From contig NZ_UWPD01000001.1 in NCBI RefSeq assembly GCF_900604965.1, positions 760,642 to 824,641 of the forward strand: a stretch of DNA of 64,000 nucleotides, given 5' to 3'. Under the pieces are notes generated by a model. That model was not told the DNA's origin. It saw only the letters and a list, made by a program, of their open reading frames with translations, and did not search any database. This stretch comes from Gordonibacter sp. Marseille-P4307. Lineage in GTDB: Bacteria > Actinomycetota > Coriobacteriia > Coriobacteriales > Eggerthellaceae. Shown piece after piece: positions 52,215 to 63,048 of the stretch. Within the stretch, counting starts at the first letter, position 1. The number at the start of each line of letters is the position of its first letter. A program made the translations under genes and the position numbers.

Positions 52215-53354
52215 TTATCCGATTGAAATCGGTTTGAAATCGGCCCCGCTCGACTTCATGGTGTCGTAATAGGGCGATCCGAGCATGACGGTGAAAATCT
52301 CGTCGTATCGGGCGGGGAGGTCGATGTCGGAGAAGCGGTCGGGATAGACGACCGAAGCGCAGAAGTACGCGTCGCAGATGCCCATCTCCACGTTGGTTCC
52401 GTTGAAGTTGAACGACGGCTGGGAGTAGAGCCGCTTGTTCTTAAACGCCTGGAGTTCGTTGAAGAATGCCGGGTTGTCGCCGAAGTCCTTTTTCAGAAGC
52501 TCCATATTTCCGGCGTTGAGGAACATGATGTCGGGATCCCAGGTTCCGATCTGCTCGAGGGTGGTGTCGAACGCCCCTTTCTGGCCGGACTCGTCCGCGA
52601 CGTTCTTGGCGTTGATGGCATCGAGAACCGGGTAGTGGGCGTAGGTGCCGGTGAAGCTCTTAGCCCCCTTGAAGTTGACGGCTCCCACGTATACGCGCGG
52701 TTTCTGGTCGTCGGGTATCGAGGCGGTTCGCTCGCTCAGGTCTTCTTTCCATTCCTTGAGCTTCGTGACGACCTGGCGGGCGTGATCCTCCGTCCCGACG
52801 GCCTGACCCACGGCTTCGATGGAGGCGTACACGTTCTCGGTGAAGAGCTGTCCCTGATACGAAATTCCGACGACGGGGATCCCGATGCTTTCCTGGAGCG
52901 CGTCGCATTCTTCGGCGCTGCGGCTCGAGACTATCACGTCGGGGTTTATCTCAAGCAGCTTTTCGGTATCGACGGTCGTTTCCATAAGATGGTTGCCGTT
53001 CGACGTGGTGGGCAGCGTTGAGAACAGATCCTGATGAACGACGGTATAGGGTCTGCTGGGAGCCGCAGGGTACTCCATCTCCGTTACGGCCACCAGTTTG
53101 TCCTGGCCGCCGGCGTAAACGACGAAGCGTGCACCGCTTCCCACGGTTGCGACGGTTTCGACCTCTTTGGGAACATGAACCGTGCGCCCGTAGGCGTCGG
53201 TGACGCTGCGCTCCGTTTCCTGGCCGGAATCGGCTCGGGTCGTCTGGTTGCCGGGTTCGGTGCAGGCGCACAGGGCGAGGGCGAGAAGCGCGATCGCTCC
53301 GGCTATCAGAACGAACCGCCTGGCCTTCCTGCTGGACGGGACTTTTGCTTTCAT
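52215..53354 (-). CDS. Fe-complex/corrinoid ABC importer binding lipoprotein
   Basis: 379 residues. Lipoprotein signal (ALALCAC, lipid Cys near residue 31), then a FecB/BtuF-type binding fold beginning VTDAYGRTVHVPKEVETVATVG. ATG at 53354 chosen for its AGGGAGG site; earlier in-frame codons lie inside the operator. Ligand type (siderophore, heme or corrinoid) cannot be fixed by eye. First gene of the SBP-permease-ATPase-methyltransferase operon. Confidence 0.9.
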   Translation of the reverse strand: MKAKVPSSRKARRFVLIAGAIALLALALCACTEPGNQTTRADSGQETERSVTDAYGRTVHVPKEVETVATVGSGARFVVYAGGQDKLVAVTEMEYPAAPSRPYTVVHQDLFSTLPTTSNGNHLMETTVDTEKLLEINPDVIVSSRSAEECDALQESIGIPVVGISYQGQLFTENVYASIEAVGQAVGTEDHARQVVTKLKEWKEDLSERTASIPDDQKPRVYVGAVNFKGAKSFTGTYAHYPVLDAINAKNVADESGQKGAFDTTLEQIGTWDPDIMFLNAGNMELLKKDFGDNPAFFNELQAFKNKRLYSQPSFNFNGTNVEMGICDAYFCASVVYPDRFSDIDLPARYDEIFTVMLGSPYYDTMKSSGADFKPISIG

Positions 53355-53376
53355 AAAAACCTCCCTTTGCCATAGG

Positions 53377-53401
53377 TAATACGAAATATAAATTCGTATT
53401 A
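53377..53401. promoter_or_regulatory. Operator palindrome of the importer operon
   Basis: TAATACGAA (53377-53385) and TTCGTATTA (53393-53401) form a perfect 9-7-9 palindrome 23 bp before the binding-protein start. Likely the operator through which iron or the ligand controls the operon. It shares the AATACG core with the palindrome at 33581-33599. Confidence 0.65.
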
Positions 53402-53469
53402 TCGCCATACTAATACAGATTCGGTGCGATGTTGGGGCACAGCGTGGTTTTGTCGGAGCGGGGAGTCGG

Positions 53470-53475
53470 TATACT
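53470..53475 (+). promoter_or_regulatory. -10 box (TATACT) giving a leaderless tlyA message
   Basis: TATACT ends 7 nt before the tlyA ATG, the same geometry as luxR at 21898/21905. No ribosome site is seen upstream. Confidence 0.5.
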
Positions 53476-53481
53476 GGCCGC

Positions 53482-54216
53482 ATGAAGAAGCGAAGGCTTG
53501 ACGACATACTGGTGGAACGTGGCTGTTTTCCCGATGCCGCCGCCGCTTTGCGCGCGGTGCTGGCGCGTGAGGTGAAGGTGGATGGTGCCTATGCTAAGAG
53601 CGCGGCCGCTTTGGTTGCGCCCGATGCGCGCGTCGAGGTGAAGAATGCGAGCCCGTACGTTTCGCGGGGAGGGTTCAAGCTGCGCGCCGCCCTCGATGCC
53701 TTCGGCCAGGATGTTTCAGGCAAAACGTGCATCGATATCGGATCTTCGAGCGGAGGGTTTTCCGACTGCCTTTTGCAGGCGGGGGCGGGAAGCGTTGCCT
53801 GCGTGGATGTGAACTACGGCCAGCTTGCCTGGAAAATCCGTCAGGATCCGCGCGTGACGGTGTTCGAGCGCACGAATATCCGTCTGGCCGATCCGGCCGG
53901 CCTGGGTGCGCCTTTCGACGTGATCGTGGCCGATCTGAGTTTCATCGGGCTTGCGGGGCTTGCGCATACGTTTGCCGCGCTGTGCCGCAAAGGCAGCGTG
54001 TTCATCGGGTTGGTGAAGCCCCAATTCGAATCCAGACATCATGAAAGCGACCGAGGGGTCGTGCGCGACGAGGCCGTGCGGGTGCGCACGGTGGACGAGG
54101 TGCGCACGGCGCTGGTGGATGCGGGATTCGAGGTTTCCGGCGTGATCGAGTCGCCCATCAAAGGGGCCGCGGCCGGCAACGTGGAGTATCTCGTGCGGGC
54201 GGTCAAGCGCGCCTGA
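53482..54216 (+). CDS. tlyA: TlyA family rRNA 2'-O-methyltransferase
   Basis: 244 residues. N-terminal S4 RNA-binding domain (MKKRRLDDILVERGCFPD) followed by an FtsJ-type methyltransferase with DIGSSSGGFSDCLLQAG (about 91-107) and the KPQFE motif. TlyA methylates 23S (and in some species 16S) rRNA at cytidine 2'-OH and affects capreomycin sensitivity. No ribosome site; see the -10 entry. Confidence 0.93.
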   Translation: MKKRRLDDILVERGCFPDAAAALRAVLAREVKVDGAYAKSAAALVAPDARVEVKNASPYVSRGGFKLRAALDAFGQDVSGKTCIDIGSSSGGFSDCLLQAGAGSVACVDVNYGQLAWKIRQDPRVTVFERTNIRLADPAGLGAPFDVIVADLSFIGLAGLAHTFAALCRKGSVFIGLVKPQFESRHHESDRGVVRDEAVRVRTVDEVRTALVDAGFEVSGVIESPIKGAAAGNVEYLVRAVKRA

Positions 54217-54256
54217 TCCGATCGCGCCGTTCGGTGTGCGCCCTGGTTTTCCGAGG

Positions 54257-54655
54257 TTAGAACAGGGCGCGTCCCGCCAGACGCCCCACGGCGACGCCGA
54301 CAAGGCAGCATGCGAGGCTGCCGAGCGAATAGAGCGCCGCTTCTCCCCAGGCTCCGCCGTCGATGAGGGAGAGCGTTTCCAGGCTGAACGTCGAGAAGGT
54401 GGTGAATCCGCCCATCACCCCGGTGGTGGCGAACAGCTTCCAGGTCGAGGCGTTCGGTGCGCCGCCTTGCTGGAACGCAGCGGAGAGCACTCCCATCAGA
54501 AAGCAGCCCGCAGCGTTCACCAGAAAGGTGGGGAGCGGAAACGATCCCCAGATCGCCGGGGATCCTCCCAGACAGCCCACGCCCAAGCTGGCGAGATAGC
54601 GCAGCGCGGCGCCAACAGCGCCGCCTGCCGCAACGGCGATGACGTTGACGATCAT
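54257..54655 (-). CDS. crcB: Fluoride channel CrcB/Fluc
   Basis: 132 residues, four membrane segments. Family motifs: GGAVGAALRYL, the pore Asn in FLVNAAGCFLMG, and GVMGGFTTFSTFSLE with the Phe-box and Na+ site. Forms a dual-topology dimer that expels fluoride. It starts two bases after the UPF0210 stop, so they are co-transcribed. No fluoride riboswitch was recognised upstream. Confidence 0.93.
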   Translation of the reverse strand: MIVNVIAVAAGGAVGAALRYLASLGVGCLGGSPAIWGSFPLPTFLVNAAGCFLMGVLSAAFQQGGAPNASTWKLFATTGVMGGFTTFSTFSLETLSLIDGGAWGEAALYSLGSLACCLVGVAVGRLAGRALF

Positions 54656-54657
54656 CG

Positions 54658-56022
54658 CTAGTTCTTCAACGAGTTCAAGGGCGCCGGGATGCGTCCGCCG
54701 CGCCGGGCGAACACCGATCCGGCATGCTGGTTGACCGGCATGACGGGGGCGTAGCCTAAAAGCCCGCCGAAGTTTAGCGTATCGCCCGGCTTCTTCCCGA
54801 TGGCGGGAATGAGGCGCACGGCCGTGGTCTTGTTGTTGATCATGCCGATGGCGCATTCGTCGGCGATGATGCCGAGGATCGTCTCGACGTCGGTGTCGCC
54901 GGGAACGGCGATCATGTCCAGTCCCACCGAGCATACGCAGGTCATAGCCTCGAGTTTTTCGATCGACAGGGCTCCTGCTTCGGCGGCCCGTATCATGCCG
55001 GCGTCTTCGGAGACGGGGATGAAGGCTCCCGACAAACCCCCGACCGACGAGGACGCCATCACGCCGCCCTTCTTGACGGCGTCGTTGAGCAGGGCGAGCG
55101 CCGCGGTTGTCCCCGGGCCTCCGCAGGTTCCCACCCCTATCTCCTCCAAGATGTTGGCGACCGAATCGCCGCGGGCCGGTGTGGGAGCCAGGGACAGATC
55201 GAGGATACCCTGAGCGTATCCGAGGCGGCGCGATGCCTCGCGGGCCATGAGCTCGCCCGCACGCGTGATTTTGAACGCGGTGGCCTTGATCGCTTCGGAG
55301 ATCTCGGTGAGGTCGGCGTCTTTCGGCATATCGGCCAGCACGGCGCGCACGACGCCGGGACCCGAGACGCCCACGTTGATCACCTCGTCGGCCTCGCCCG
55401 ATCCGTGGAAGGCGCCCGCCATGAAGGGATTGTCTTCCACGGCGTTGCAGAACACCACCAGTTTTCCGGCTCCGATGCACTCGCGGTCGGCGGTGAGCTC
55501 GGCGCATCGCTTGATGACGCCCGCCATTTTCCATGCGGCGTCCATGTTGATGCCGGCGCGGGTCGAGCCCAGGTTCACCGACGAGCAGACGAAGTCGGTG
55601 CTGGCCAGAGCCTCGGGGATAGAGTCCATCAGCTTGTGGTCGGCGGCCGAGGCCCCTTTCTGGACGAGCGCCGAGAAGCCTCCGACGAAGTCCACGCCCA
55701 CCTCTTTGGCCGCGCGATCCATGGCCAGCGCGATGGGGGACAGGTCGTGCGCCGAGGTGGCGGCCGCGACTTCGGCGATGGGTGTGACCGAGATGCGCTT
55801 GTTCACGATGGGGATGCCGAACTCGCGTTCAAGCTGCTCGGCCGTGGGGACCAGCCGTTCGGCAGCTGAAGCCATGCGGTCGTACACCTTGGAAGCGACC
55901 ACGCCCACGTCCTCGTGCGTGCATCCGCGCAGATTCAGACCCAGCGTGATGGTGCGGATGTCGAGGTTTTGCTTGGTGACCATTGCCATGGTCTCGGCAA
56001 CTTCGGCCGGCGTGATTTGCAT
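54658..56022 (-). CDS. UPF0210/DUF711 (PFL) family protein
   Basis: 454 residues, glycyl-radical-like (PFL) fold protein of unknown biochemical role. Typical segments: [27 protein letters not shown], and [20 protein letters not shown]. In Firmicutes it often pairs with an ACT-domain protein; none is visible here. ATG at 56022 chosen for its GGAAGGA site over a codon at 56067. Confidence 0.9.
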   Translation of the reverse strand: MQITPAEVAETMAMVTKQNLDIRTITLGLNLRGCTHEDVGVVASKVYDRMASAAERLVPTAEQLEREFGIPIVNKRISVTPIAEVAAATSAHDLSPIALAMDRAAKEVGVDFVGGFSALVQKGASAADHKLMDSIPEALASTDFVCSSVNLGSTRAGINMDAAWKMAGVIKRCAELTADRECIGAGKLVVFCNAVEDNPFMAGAFHGSGEADEVINVGVSGPGVVRAVLADMPKDADLTEISEAIKATAFKITRAGELMAREASRRLGYAQGILDLSLAPTPARGDSVANILEEIGVGTCGGPGTTAALALLNDAVKKGGVMASSSVGGLSGAFIPVSEDAGMIRAAEAGALSIEKLEAMTCVCSVGLDMIAVPGDTDVETILGIIADECAIGMINNKTTAVRLIPAIGKKPGDTLNFGGLLGYAPVMPVNQHAGSVFARRGGRIPAPLNSLKN

Positions 56023-56222
56023 GGCGTGTCCTTCCCGTGCGGATGATCGTTTCGACGATGGTATCAAATCGCGTGTGAGCGTACGCTGGCGACGCGCGGC
56101 ATTCGCCGTTACGTGACGGTATCGGCGGCCGGTCGGCGCTTGCTTCGTCGGTTTCGTGTCGCCTGGGTGACGCTCGCGTGAAATTCATCGAGGATTCGTT
56201 TCGCAGGTGGTTTCCTCTGGGG

Positions 56223-56271
56223 TAGAATTAAAAATCAACACGATGTGCAAAAAAGGTCGCGGTGTTGATTT
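56223..56271 (+). promoter_or_regulatory. TetR gene promoter and operator
   Basis: TAGAAT (56223-56228) serves as the -10. Right after it lie AAATCAACAC (56232-56241) and GTGTTGATTT (56262-56271), a perfect 10-bp inverted repeat with a 20-nt spacer. This fits an autoregulatory operator, or a hairpin in the leader. Confidence 0.6.
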
Positions 56272-56310
56272 AGCTTCCGTTCAAGGGGGCCGCGAGCGAA
56301 AAGGGAGAGT

Positions 56311-56973
56311 ATGTCCAACACTGCAACGATATCGTCTCCGTCCGATGCACGTTCGTTTCGCCCGTTCGAGGCGGCTGGCGAAGACAGGCGCATCACGCGC
56401 TCGAAAAAGGCGATGCGCAAGGCCCTTATCGAGCTCATGGAGGAATACGGCTTCGACGGCTTCACCGTCAACGACCTGTGCGCTCGGGCCGATTTGAACC
56501 GGGGGACCTTCTACAACCATTTCAAGGATAAAGACGATCTTCTGGCTTCGCTTGAAGAGGGGGTCCTCGAAGATCTCGAGCGGTTCCAGGCGAAGATGGC
56601 GACGCTCAGCATGACGCAGGCCATGGCTTGCGCGGTGACCCGCCATCCCCTGCCCCTTCTGGTCGATCTGTTCTCGTACCTGCGCGAACAGGGAGATTTC
56701 CTTCATGCGGTGCTGGGCGACGGGGGGGATGTGCGCTTCGGCCCGCGACTACGGGACGCCATCTGCACGAATCTGGTGCAGTCGATCCTTCACGAGCGCT
56801 ACCGCAGCGATTCGTCGCCCTTCGTCAGCTACTACGTTGCGTTTTTCGCGTCGGCGTACCTCGGGGTCATCGTGCGCTGGATCGAAACCGGCATGGGGGA
56901 GAGCCCCGAGGATATGGCGCGCATCTGCATGAGGCTTCTATTCATCAAACCCGGCGAGTCGATCAAGCTCTAG
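56311..56973 (+). CDS. TetR/AcrR-family regulator
   Basis: 220 residues. [31 protein letters not shown] (in parts, about 50-80) and a C-terminal ligand domain of the TetR_C_8/DhaS-like type. A disordered 25-residue N-terminal lead precedes the fold. It is followed 70 bp later by the giant activase gene on the same strand and may control it. Confidence 0.9.
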   Translation: MSNTATISSPSDARSFRPFEAAGEDRRITRSKKAMRKALIELMEEYGFDGFTVNDLCARADLNRGTFYNHFKDKDDLLASLEEGVLEDLERFQAKMATLSMTQAMACAVTRHPLPLLVDLFSYLREQGDFLHAVLGDGGDVRFGPRLRDAICTNLVQSILHERYRSDSSPFVSYYVAFFASAYLGVIVRWIETGMGESPEDMARICMRLLFIKPGESIKL

Positions 56974-57043
56974 AGAACCGGCTTCTTCCGTTTGCAGGAC
57001 GGTGCACACGGTACGGCCTACCAAGACGATTGGATTCACAGCA

Positions 57044-60000
57044 ATGGACATGAACAACGAGGCGACCGCGTCGCAGGGAACACCGCTTCTGCGTATCGGT
57101 ATCGATGTGGGATCGACCACGGTGAAGCTTGCCATCCTCGACGAGCAGGACGCTATCCTGTACTCCATCTACCAGCGTCATCACTCCGACGTGCGGGCGA
57201 CGGTTGCGGAGGTTCTGAGGGAGGCTGCCGAAAGCTACGGAGACAGCGCGATGACGGTGTCGATCACCGGGTCGGGCGGATTGCTTCTGGCCCAGTGGCT
57301 GGGACTCGAGTTCGTACAGGAGGTCATCGCGTCCAAGACGGCGGTGGAAACCTTCATTCCCGAAACCGACGTGTGCATCGAACTGGGCGGCGAGGATGCC
57401 AAGATCATCTTTTTCGACCAGAGCATCGAGCAGCGTATGAACGGCCAGTGCGCCGGCGGCACCGGCGCGTTCATCGATCAGATGGCGACTCTTCTGGACA
57501 CCGATGCGGGCGGTCTGAACGAGCTGGCGAAAGACTACCGGACCATCTACCCCATCGCCAGCCGCTGCGGCGTGTTCGCCAAGACCGACGTGCAGCCGCT
57601 CCTGAACGAGGGCGCCCGTCGCGAGGATATAGCCGCGTCCATCCTGCAGGCCGTGGTCACCCAGACCATTTCGGGGTTGGCGTGCGGACGGCCTATTCGC
57701 GGTCACGTTGCGTTTCTGGGGGGTCCCCTGCAGTACCTCTCCCAGCTGCGCGAGCGCTTCTATCTCACGCTCGGGCTGGACGAGGAGCATATCATCGTGC
57801 CCGACAACGCTCATCTGTTCGTGGCTAGCGGGTGCGCGGCAGCGGGCGCGCTGTCCGATACGGTGAAGGTCGAGCGCCTCAACGACGTTATCGGGCGTCT
57901 GGAGGGTTTGGGCGACATTCAGGGATCCGAGGTTGTGCGCCTTGCGCCTCTGTTCAAAGACCAGGCCGACTATCGCGAGTTCAAGCAGCGTCACGACCGG
58001 GAGAAGGTGGCCCGAGCCGATCTCGCTTCATATCGGGGTACGGCGTATCTCGGCATCGATGCGGGTTCCACGACGTTCAAGGCTGCGCTTGTCACCGAGG
58101 CGGGCGAGATTCTGTGGACCCATTACATGAACAACAAAGGCGACGTGATCGGGTCGGCCAAGGCCGCCGTGGCCAAACTCTACGACGACCTGCCGCGCGA
58201 CCCGCAGACGGGGGATGCGCTGGTTGCCATCGGGCATGCCACCGTCACCGGGTACGGGGAGGGTCTGCTCATCCAGGCGCTCAACATCGACTCGGGCGAG
58301 ATCGAGACGGTGGCTCACCTGCGCGGGGCTCACGAGATGCTGCCCCGGGTCGAGTTCATCCTGGACATCGGTGGGCAGGACATGAAGTGCCTGCGCGTCA
58401 AAGACGGCGTGATCGATTCCATCATGTTGAACGAGGCCTGCTCGTCGGGATGCGGGAGCTTCATCGAGAGCTTCGCCACGGGCCTGAACCTTCCCATAGC
58501 CGAGTTCGCCGAAACCGCTCATTCGGCCGAGAATCCGGTTGACCTGGGAAGCCGCTGCACGGTGTTTATGAACAGCCGCGTTAAGCAGGCCCAGAAGGAG
58601 GGCGCCACCGTAGGCGACATCGCCGCCGGCCTCGCTATTTCGGTCGTCAAGAACGCCCTGTTCAAGGTTATCAAGATACGCGACCCCAAGGATGTGGGCC
58701 AATACGGCATCGTCCAGGGCGGAACCTTCCTCAACGACGCGGTTCTGCGCGCGTTCGAGCAGCTGGCCGGCGTGAACGCGGTGCGTCCCGACATCGCGGG
58801 CAACATGGGAGCGTACGGAGCGGCCCTCCTCGCGCGTGATCGCCATGCCGAGGCGGTGCGCACAGCCGCTGCGCGCGGAGCATCAACCGAGATCGTCTCG
58901 ACGCTGCTGAGCGCAGAAGAGCTGTCCCAGATGGAGCCGACGCATCGCACGGCGCGCTGCCGCCTGTGCTCGAACAACTGCCTGCTGACCATCAACGACT
59001 TCGGGAAGGATCCCGAGACGGGCAGGCATCGTCGTTTCATCACGGGCAATCGATGCGAGAAGGGCGCCGGGCATGCAGACAACCTGATGGGCCAGGTTCC
59101 CAATCTCTACGACTACAAAAGCCACCGCCTGTTCGATTACGAACCCCTGTCCGTCCAGGATGCGACGAGGGCGACGGTGGGCATCCCTCGTGCGCTCAAC
59201 ATGTACGAGAACTATCCGTTCTGGTTCACTTTCTTCACCGAGCTGGGCTATCGCGTGGTTCTATCCGACCAGTCCACCAAAGCGGTGTACGAGTCGGGCA
59301 TCGAGTCGATGCCGTCCGAGTCGGTGTGCTATCCGGCGAAGATGTCTCACGGGCACGTGATGAACCTTTTGGGCAAGGGCGTCGATTTCATCTGGATGCC
59401 CTGCTCGAAGTGGGAGCGTCGAGAAGACGAAGGGGCGGGCAACCACTACAACTGCCCCATCGTGGCCAGCTATTCAGAGGCGCTGCGCCTGAATATCGAC
59501 GAGCTGAACGATTCGGACACGCGATTCTTGAACCCGTGGCTTCCCTACGATAAGAAGGACCACCTGAAGAAGCGCCTGTACATTGAAATGGTCGAGAACT
59601 TCGGCGACGTGGTGGGCAAGAGGGGCGGCGCCCCGTCTCAGGCCGAGATCGACCATGCGGTCGAGGTTGCCTGGGCCGAGGACGAGAGGTTCAAGCACGA
59701 TATCCGCACCAAGGGCGAAGAGACCCTGATGTGGATGGAGGAAACGGGCACGCACGGCATCGTGCTGGCCGGGCGCCCGTACCACAACGACCCCGAGATC
59801 AACCACGCGATTCCCGAGCTGCTTACCAGCTTCGGCCTGGCAGTGCTCACCGAAGACTCCATTGCGCATCTGGGCACGCTCGAGCGTCCCATCCGATTGG
59901 TCGATCAGTGGATGTACCACACGCGCCTGTATGCGGCCGCCAAGGTGGCCACGCAGCGCCACGACCTCGACCTGATCCAGCTGAACAGCTTCGGGTGCGG

Positions 60001-61849
60001 ACTCGATGCGCTGACCACCGACCAGGTGCAGGAGATTCTGGAGGCGGCGGGCAAGGTGTACACGGTGCTGAAGATCGACGAGGTGTCCAACCTGGGCGCC
60101 GCCCGTATTCGCGTGCGCTCGCTTTTGGCGGCCCTCAGCGATCAGGAGGCGCAGCGCCTGGAAGAGGAAGCCCGCGTCCGTGCGGCTGACACGATGTCCG
60201 ATGATGCGCCGCAGGAGGGCTGCCCGGCCTGCTCGATCGATCTTGACGCGCTGTCCGAGCGAAGCGCCCATCGTGCGGAATTGGAGGCGAGCGTGGGAGC
60301 GGGCATTGCGGGGTCTCCCGCTCGGTCGGAGGATGCCGATCCGCCTCTTGTGCTCGACGACGAGGAGAAGGCGCAGATCGCAGCCGAGGCATCCAAGCTC
60401 ATCGGCGGCTCCTCCTGCTGTTCGCACGAGCCGTGCGCACCCGATACGGCCATCGAGAAAGCCGATCTCTACATTCAGGACTTCTTCAAGCAGCGCAGGG
60501 GTTCCGATACGTCGTTCGAGCGCGTCCAGTTCACCGAGAAGATGCGCGACGAGGGATGGACGATCCTCGCCCCCCAGATGGCGCCCATCCACTTCGAGAT
60601 CCTGCTGGAGATCTTCCATCGCTTCGGCTACAACGTCGAGCTTCTGCCCTCGGTGGATCCCAAGGCCACCGATGCCGGCCTCAAGTATGTGAACAACGAC
60701 ATCTGCTATCCGTCCATCTTGGTGACGGGCCAGATCATGGAAGCGGTGCTGTCGGGGCGCTACGACACCGACAAGCTTGCGGTCGTCATCACGCAGACCG
60801 GTGGCGGATGCCGTGCGACCAACTACATCTCGCTTATCCGCAAGGCGCTTAAAACCGCGGGCTTGGGCCATATTCCGGTCATCTCTGTTTCGACGGCGAA
60901 GCTGGACGAGGAGAATCCCGGGTTCAGCATCTCGCCCAAGATGCTGGGTCAGGCGATGTATGCGTTCATATACGGCGATCTGCTGATGCAGTGTCTGTAC
61001 CGCACGCGTCCCTACGAGGTCGAGCCCGGGTCCGTGACGGCGCTGTACGACAAATGGATGGCGGTTTGCAAAGACCACATGCGCCACGGCGTGCGCTACG
61101 GAGAATTCAAACGCACATGTCGCCAGATCATCCGCGAGTTCGATACCATCCCGCTGCAGGGAGAGGGAACCAAGCCGCGTGTGGGCGTGGTGGGCGAGAT
61201 CCTGGTGAAGTTCCATCCGACCGCGAACAACGACGTGGTCGGCGTCATCGAACGCGAAGGATGCGAGGCGGTGGTTCCCGGGCTGATCGAGTTCTTCCTG
61301 TTCGGCATCGCGGGAGCTATCTTCCAGAAGGATCCTCTGGGACGCTCGGCCAAGGGCGCGTTGGGAAGCCGGGTCGCGCTGCGGGTTATCAAGATGCTGC
61401 GTGCGCCGGTGAACAGGGCGCTTGCGAAGTCGAATCGCTTCTGCCCGCCAACCGACATCTACACGCTGGGCGGATACGCCGAAGAGATTCTCAGCCTGTG
61501 CAACTCGATGGGCGAAGGCTGGCTGCTGACAGCCGAGATGGTGGAGCTTATCAAGGAAGGTACGCCGAACATCGTGTGCGCCCAGCCGTTCGCGTGCCTG
61601 CCCAACCACGTGGTGGGACGCGCGGTTATCAAGGAGCTGCGTCGGATCTATCCGCTCTCCAACATCGTCGCGGTCGACTACGATCCCGGCTCGTCGGAAG
61701 TGAATCAGCTCAACCGCATCAAGCTGATGATTTCGGTAGCGAAGTCGAATCTCGAGGCCGAACGCGTCGCCGATCCCGAAGCGCGCAAGAAAGCTGCGCT
61801 CGACCGTTTGCGCACGGCTTCGCCCGAGTCCGAAACATCGGCGCCGTAG
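57044..61849 (+). CDS. Giant 2-hydroxyacyl-CoA dehydratase activase-related protein
   Basis: About 1601 residues. Two tandem BcrAD/BadFG (HgdC-type) ATPase domains: the first from about 17 ([14 protein letters not shown]; cluster Cys in [11 protein letters not shown] and SRCGVFA), the second from about 335 ([23 protein letters not shown] and SRCTVFM). Next a Cys cluster CRLCSNNC (about 640), a DUF2229-type domain (about 690-1010, [17 protein letters not shown]), a charged low-complexity linker with several Cys (about 1040-1130), and an HgdB-like domain (about 1150-1560, [25 protein letters not shown]). Activases use ATP to drive low-potential electrons; this fused form is widespread in anaerobes, role unproven. 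ATG at 57044 is used; GTG at 57002 is the alternative. Confidence 0.9.
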   Translation: MDMNNEATASQGTPLLRIGIDVGSTTVKLAILDEQDAILYSIYQRHHSDVRATVAEVLREAAESYGDSAMTVSITGSGGLLLAQWLGLEFVQEVIASKTAVETFIPETDVCIELGGEDAKIIFFDQSIEQRMNGQCAGGTGAFIDQMATLLDTDAGGLNELAKDYRTIYPIASRCGVFAKTDVQPLLNEGARREDIAASILQAVVTQTISGLACGRPIRGHVAFLGGPLQYLSQLRERFYLTLGLDEEHIIVPDNAHLFVASGCAAAGALSDTVKVERLNDVIGRLEGLGDIQGSEVVRLAPLFKDQADYREFKQRHDREKVARADLASYRGTAYLGIDAGSTTFKAALVTEAGEILWTHYMNNKGDVIGSAKAAVAKLYDDLPRDPQTGDALVAIGHATVTGYGEGLLIQALNIDSGEIETVAHLRGAHEMLPRVEFILDIGGQDMKCLRVKDGVIDSIMLNEACSSGCGSFIESFATGLNLPIAEFAETAHSAENPVDLGSRCTVFMNSRVKQAQKEGATVGDIAAGLAISVVKNALFKVIKIRDPKDVGQYGIVQGGTFLNDAVLRAFEQLAGVNAVRPDIAGNMGAYGAALLARDRHAEAVRTAAARGASTEIVSTLLSAEELSQMEPTHRTARCRLCSNNCLLTINDFGKDPETGRHRRFITGNRCEKGAGHADNLMGQVPNLYDYKSHRLFDYEPLSVQDATRATVGIPRALNMYENYPFWFTFFTELGYRVVLSDQSTKAVYESGIESMPSESVCYPAKMSHGHVMNLLGKGVDFIWMPCSKWERREDEGAGNHYNCPIVASYSEALRLNIDELNDSDTRFLNPWLPYDKKDHLKKRLYIEMVENFGDVVGKRGGAPSQAEIDHAVEVAWAEDERFKHDIRTKGEETLMWMEETGTHGIVLAGRPYHNDPEINHAIPELLTSFGLAVLTEDSIAHLGTLERPIRLVDQWMYHTRLYAAAKVATQRHDLDLIQLNSFGCGLDALTTDQVQEILEAAGKVYTVLKIDEVSNLGAARIRVRSLLAALSDQEAQRLEEEARVRAADTMSDDAPQEGCPACSIDLDALSERSAHRAELEASVGAGIAGSPARSEDADPPLVLDDEEKAQIAAEASKLIGGSSCCSHEPCAPDTAIEKADLYIQDFFKQRRGSDTSFERVQFTEKMRDEGWTILAPQMAPIHFEILLEIFHRFGYNVELLPSVDPKATDAGLKYVNNDICYPSILVTGQIMEAVLSGRYDTDKLAVVITQTGGGCRATNYISLIRKALKTAGLGHIPVISVSTAKLDEENPGFSISPKMLGQAMYAFIYGDLLMQCLYRTRPYEVEPGSVTALYDKWMAVCKDHMRHGVRYGEFKRTCRQIIREFDTIPLQGEGTKPRVGVVGEILVKFHPTANNDVVGVIEREGCEAVVPGLIEFFLFGIAGAIFQKDPLGRSAKGALGSRVALRVIKMLRAPVNRALAKSNRFCPPTDIYTLGGYAEEILSLCNSMGEGWLLTAEMVELIKEGTPNIVCAQPFACLPNHVVGRAVIKELRRIYPLSNIVAVDYDPGSSEVNQLNRIKLMISVAKSNLEAERVADPEARKKAALDRLRTASPESETSAP

Positions 61850-61895
61850 GGAGCCTGTCGACGCTCGGCAGACCCGATGCGGGAAGGTTACAATG

Positions 61896-61925
61896 GGGGT
61901 GCGCGGCTTAAGGGCTGCGCACCCC
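61896..61925 (+). terminator. Hairpin after the activase gene
   Basis: GGGGTGCGCGGC (61896-61907) pairs with GCTGCGCACCCC (61914-61925), 12 bp with one G-U, 6-nt loop. A TACAAT box (61889-61894) directly abuts it. Confidence 0.6.
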
Positions 61926-62000
61926 TGCTGCTTTCCCGCTTGCCATTGCGGGGCGCATCGCGCATCGCGCGTCGCCGACCGCTCGATAGAGAGGATCAAA

Positions 62001-62165
62001 ATGTCTCAGGAACTTGCCTGCCTTCCCTGCACGGGGGAAACGGTGCTCGCTTTCGTGATCGGGGCTGCGGTCGTGATCGGAGTGATCGTACTTATCGTCG
62101 CTGCGGTGAAGCGCCGTCGCGGAACCATCGACGTACCCAAGCGCGGGAAGCACGGCGGAGAGTAG
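62001..62165 (+). CDS. Small single-pass membrane protein
   Basis: 54 residues: short N-terminus with a CxxC pair (ACLPCTGE), one membrane helix (VLAFVIGAAVVIGVIVLIVAAV) and a basic tail (KRRRG). AGAGAGG lies 8 nt before the ATG. It precedes rsmI by 4 bp. I do not recognise a family; it resembles LPXTG-less membrane miniproteins common in Actinomycetota. Confidence 0.65.
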   Translation: MSQELACLPCTGETVLAFVIGAAVVIGVIVLIVAAVKRRRGTIDVPKRGKHGGE

Positions 62166-62169
62166 ATCG

Positions 62170-63048
62170 GTGGTATCGGACGAAGGACGCCTGGTTATCT
62201 GCCCGACTCCTCTGGGAAACCTCGGCGATATCACGCTGCGTGCAATCGAGCGGCTCAAAGAAGCCGATGCGGTGTGCGCCGAGGACACGCGTGTGACGGG
62301 CAGGCTGCTTGCGGCCTTGGGTATCGAAAAGCCCCTCGAGCGCTTGGACGAGAACCGCATCGCTCGCGACGCCGCGGATGTGATCGCGCGCGTGGCGGCG
62401 GGCGAGACGATCGCGTACTGCTCGGATGCCGGAATGCCCGGCGTGTCCGATCCGGGCTTGAGGCTGGTAAGGGCTGCGCACGAGGCGAATGTTTCGGTCG
62501 AGGTGCTTCCCGGACCCACGGCGGTCGCGACAGCTTACGTGGCCAGCGGAGCGACCGACCCCCGATTCTATTTCGGAGGGTTTTTCCCGCGCAAGGATGC
62601 CGAGCGTGCATCGGTGCTTGAAAACCTGCGCGCGCTTCCGGCCGCGCTGGTGTTCTACGAAAGTCCCCATCGGGTGATCGATTCCCTGCGCGTTGTGGCG
62701 CGGGTGTTTCCCTATCGCCAGGTTGCCGTATGCCGCGAGCTTACCAAGCTGCACGAAGAGATTGCTCGGGGCTTGTCGGCCGAGGTACTGGCGCGATTCG
62801 AGAGACGCGCCTCCGAAGGGGGCATCAAGGGGGAGATCGTCGTGGTCATCGAAGGTCCCGCCGACGACGAGCGCTCCGAACAGGTTCAATCGGCCAGGGG
62901 TTCGGCGGCCGATCGTGCCGCGTCGATGGCGCGGGAAGGCGCGCGCGCAAAGGAGATCGCGCGAACGCTCGTTTGCGAACTGGGCGTTTCGCGCAATACG
63001 GCCTACGATCTGGCGCTTGAGGCTACCAAGAGGGAACGAGAGCTGTGA
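62170..63048 (+). CDS. rsmI: 16S rRNA (cytidine-1402-2'-O)-methyltransferase RsmI
   Basis: 292 residues, SAM-dependent tetrapyrrole-methylase fold. The start ICPTPLGNLGDITLRAIERLKEADAVCAEDTR and the motifs YCSDAGMPGVSDPG and PGPTAVATAYVASG are diagnostic. Methylates C1402 in the ribosomal P site. GTG start after a GGCGGAGAG site; its stop overlaps the next gene by 4 nt. Confidence 0.95.
   Translation: MVSDEGRLVICPTPLGNLGDITLRAIERLKEADAVCAEDTRVTGRLLAALGIEKPLERLDENRIARDAADVIARVAAGETIAYCSDAGMPGVSDPGLRLVRAAHEANVSVEVLPGPTAVATAYVASGATDPRFYFGGFFPRKDAERASVLENLRALPAALVFYESPHRVIDSLRVVARVFPYRQVAVCRELTKLHEEIARGLSAEVLARFERRASEGGIKGEIVVVIEGPADDERSEQVQSARGSAADRAASMAREGARAKEIARTLVCELGVSRNTAYDLALEATKREREL

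Noticed and set aside
54600-56100. Fluoride riboswitch for crcB
   Set aside because: crcB starts two bases after the UPF0210 stop, and upstream of UPF0210 I find no fluoride aptamer pattern.
59474-61999. 841-codon minus-strand open frame opposite the activase gene
   Set aside because: Shadow frame with repetitive His/Arg/Asp composition and no motifs.
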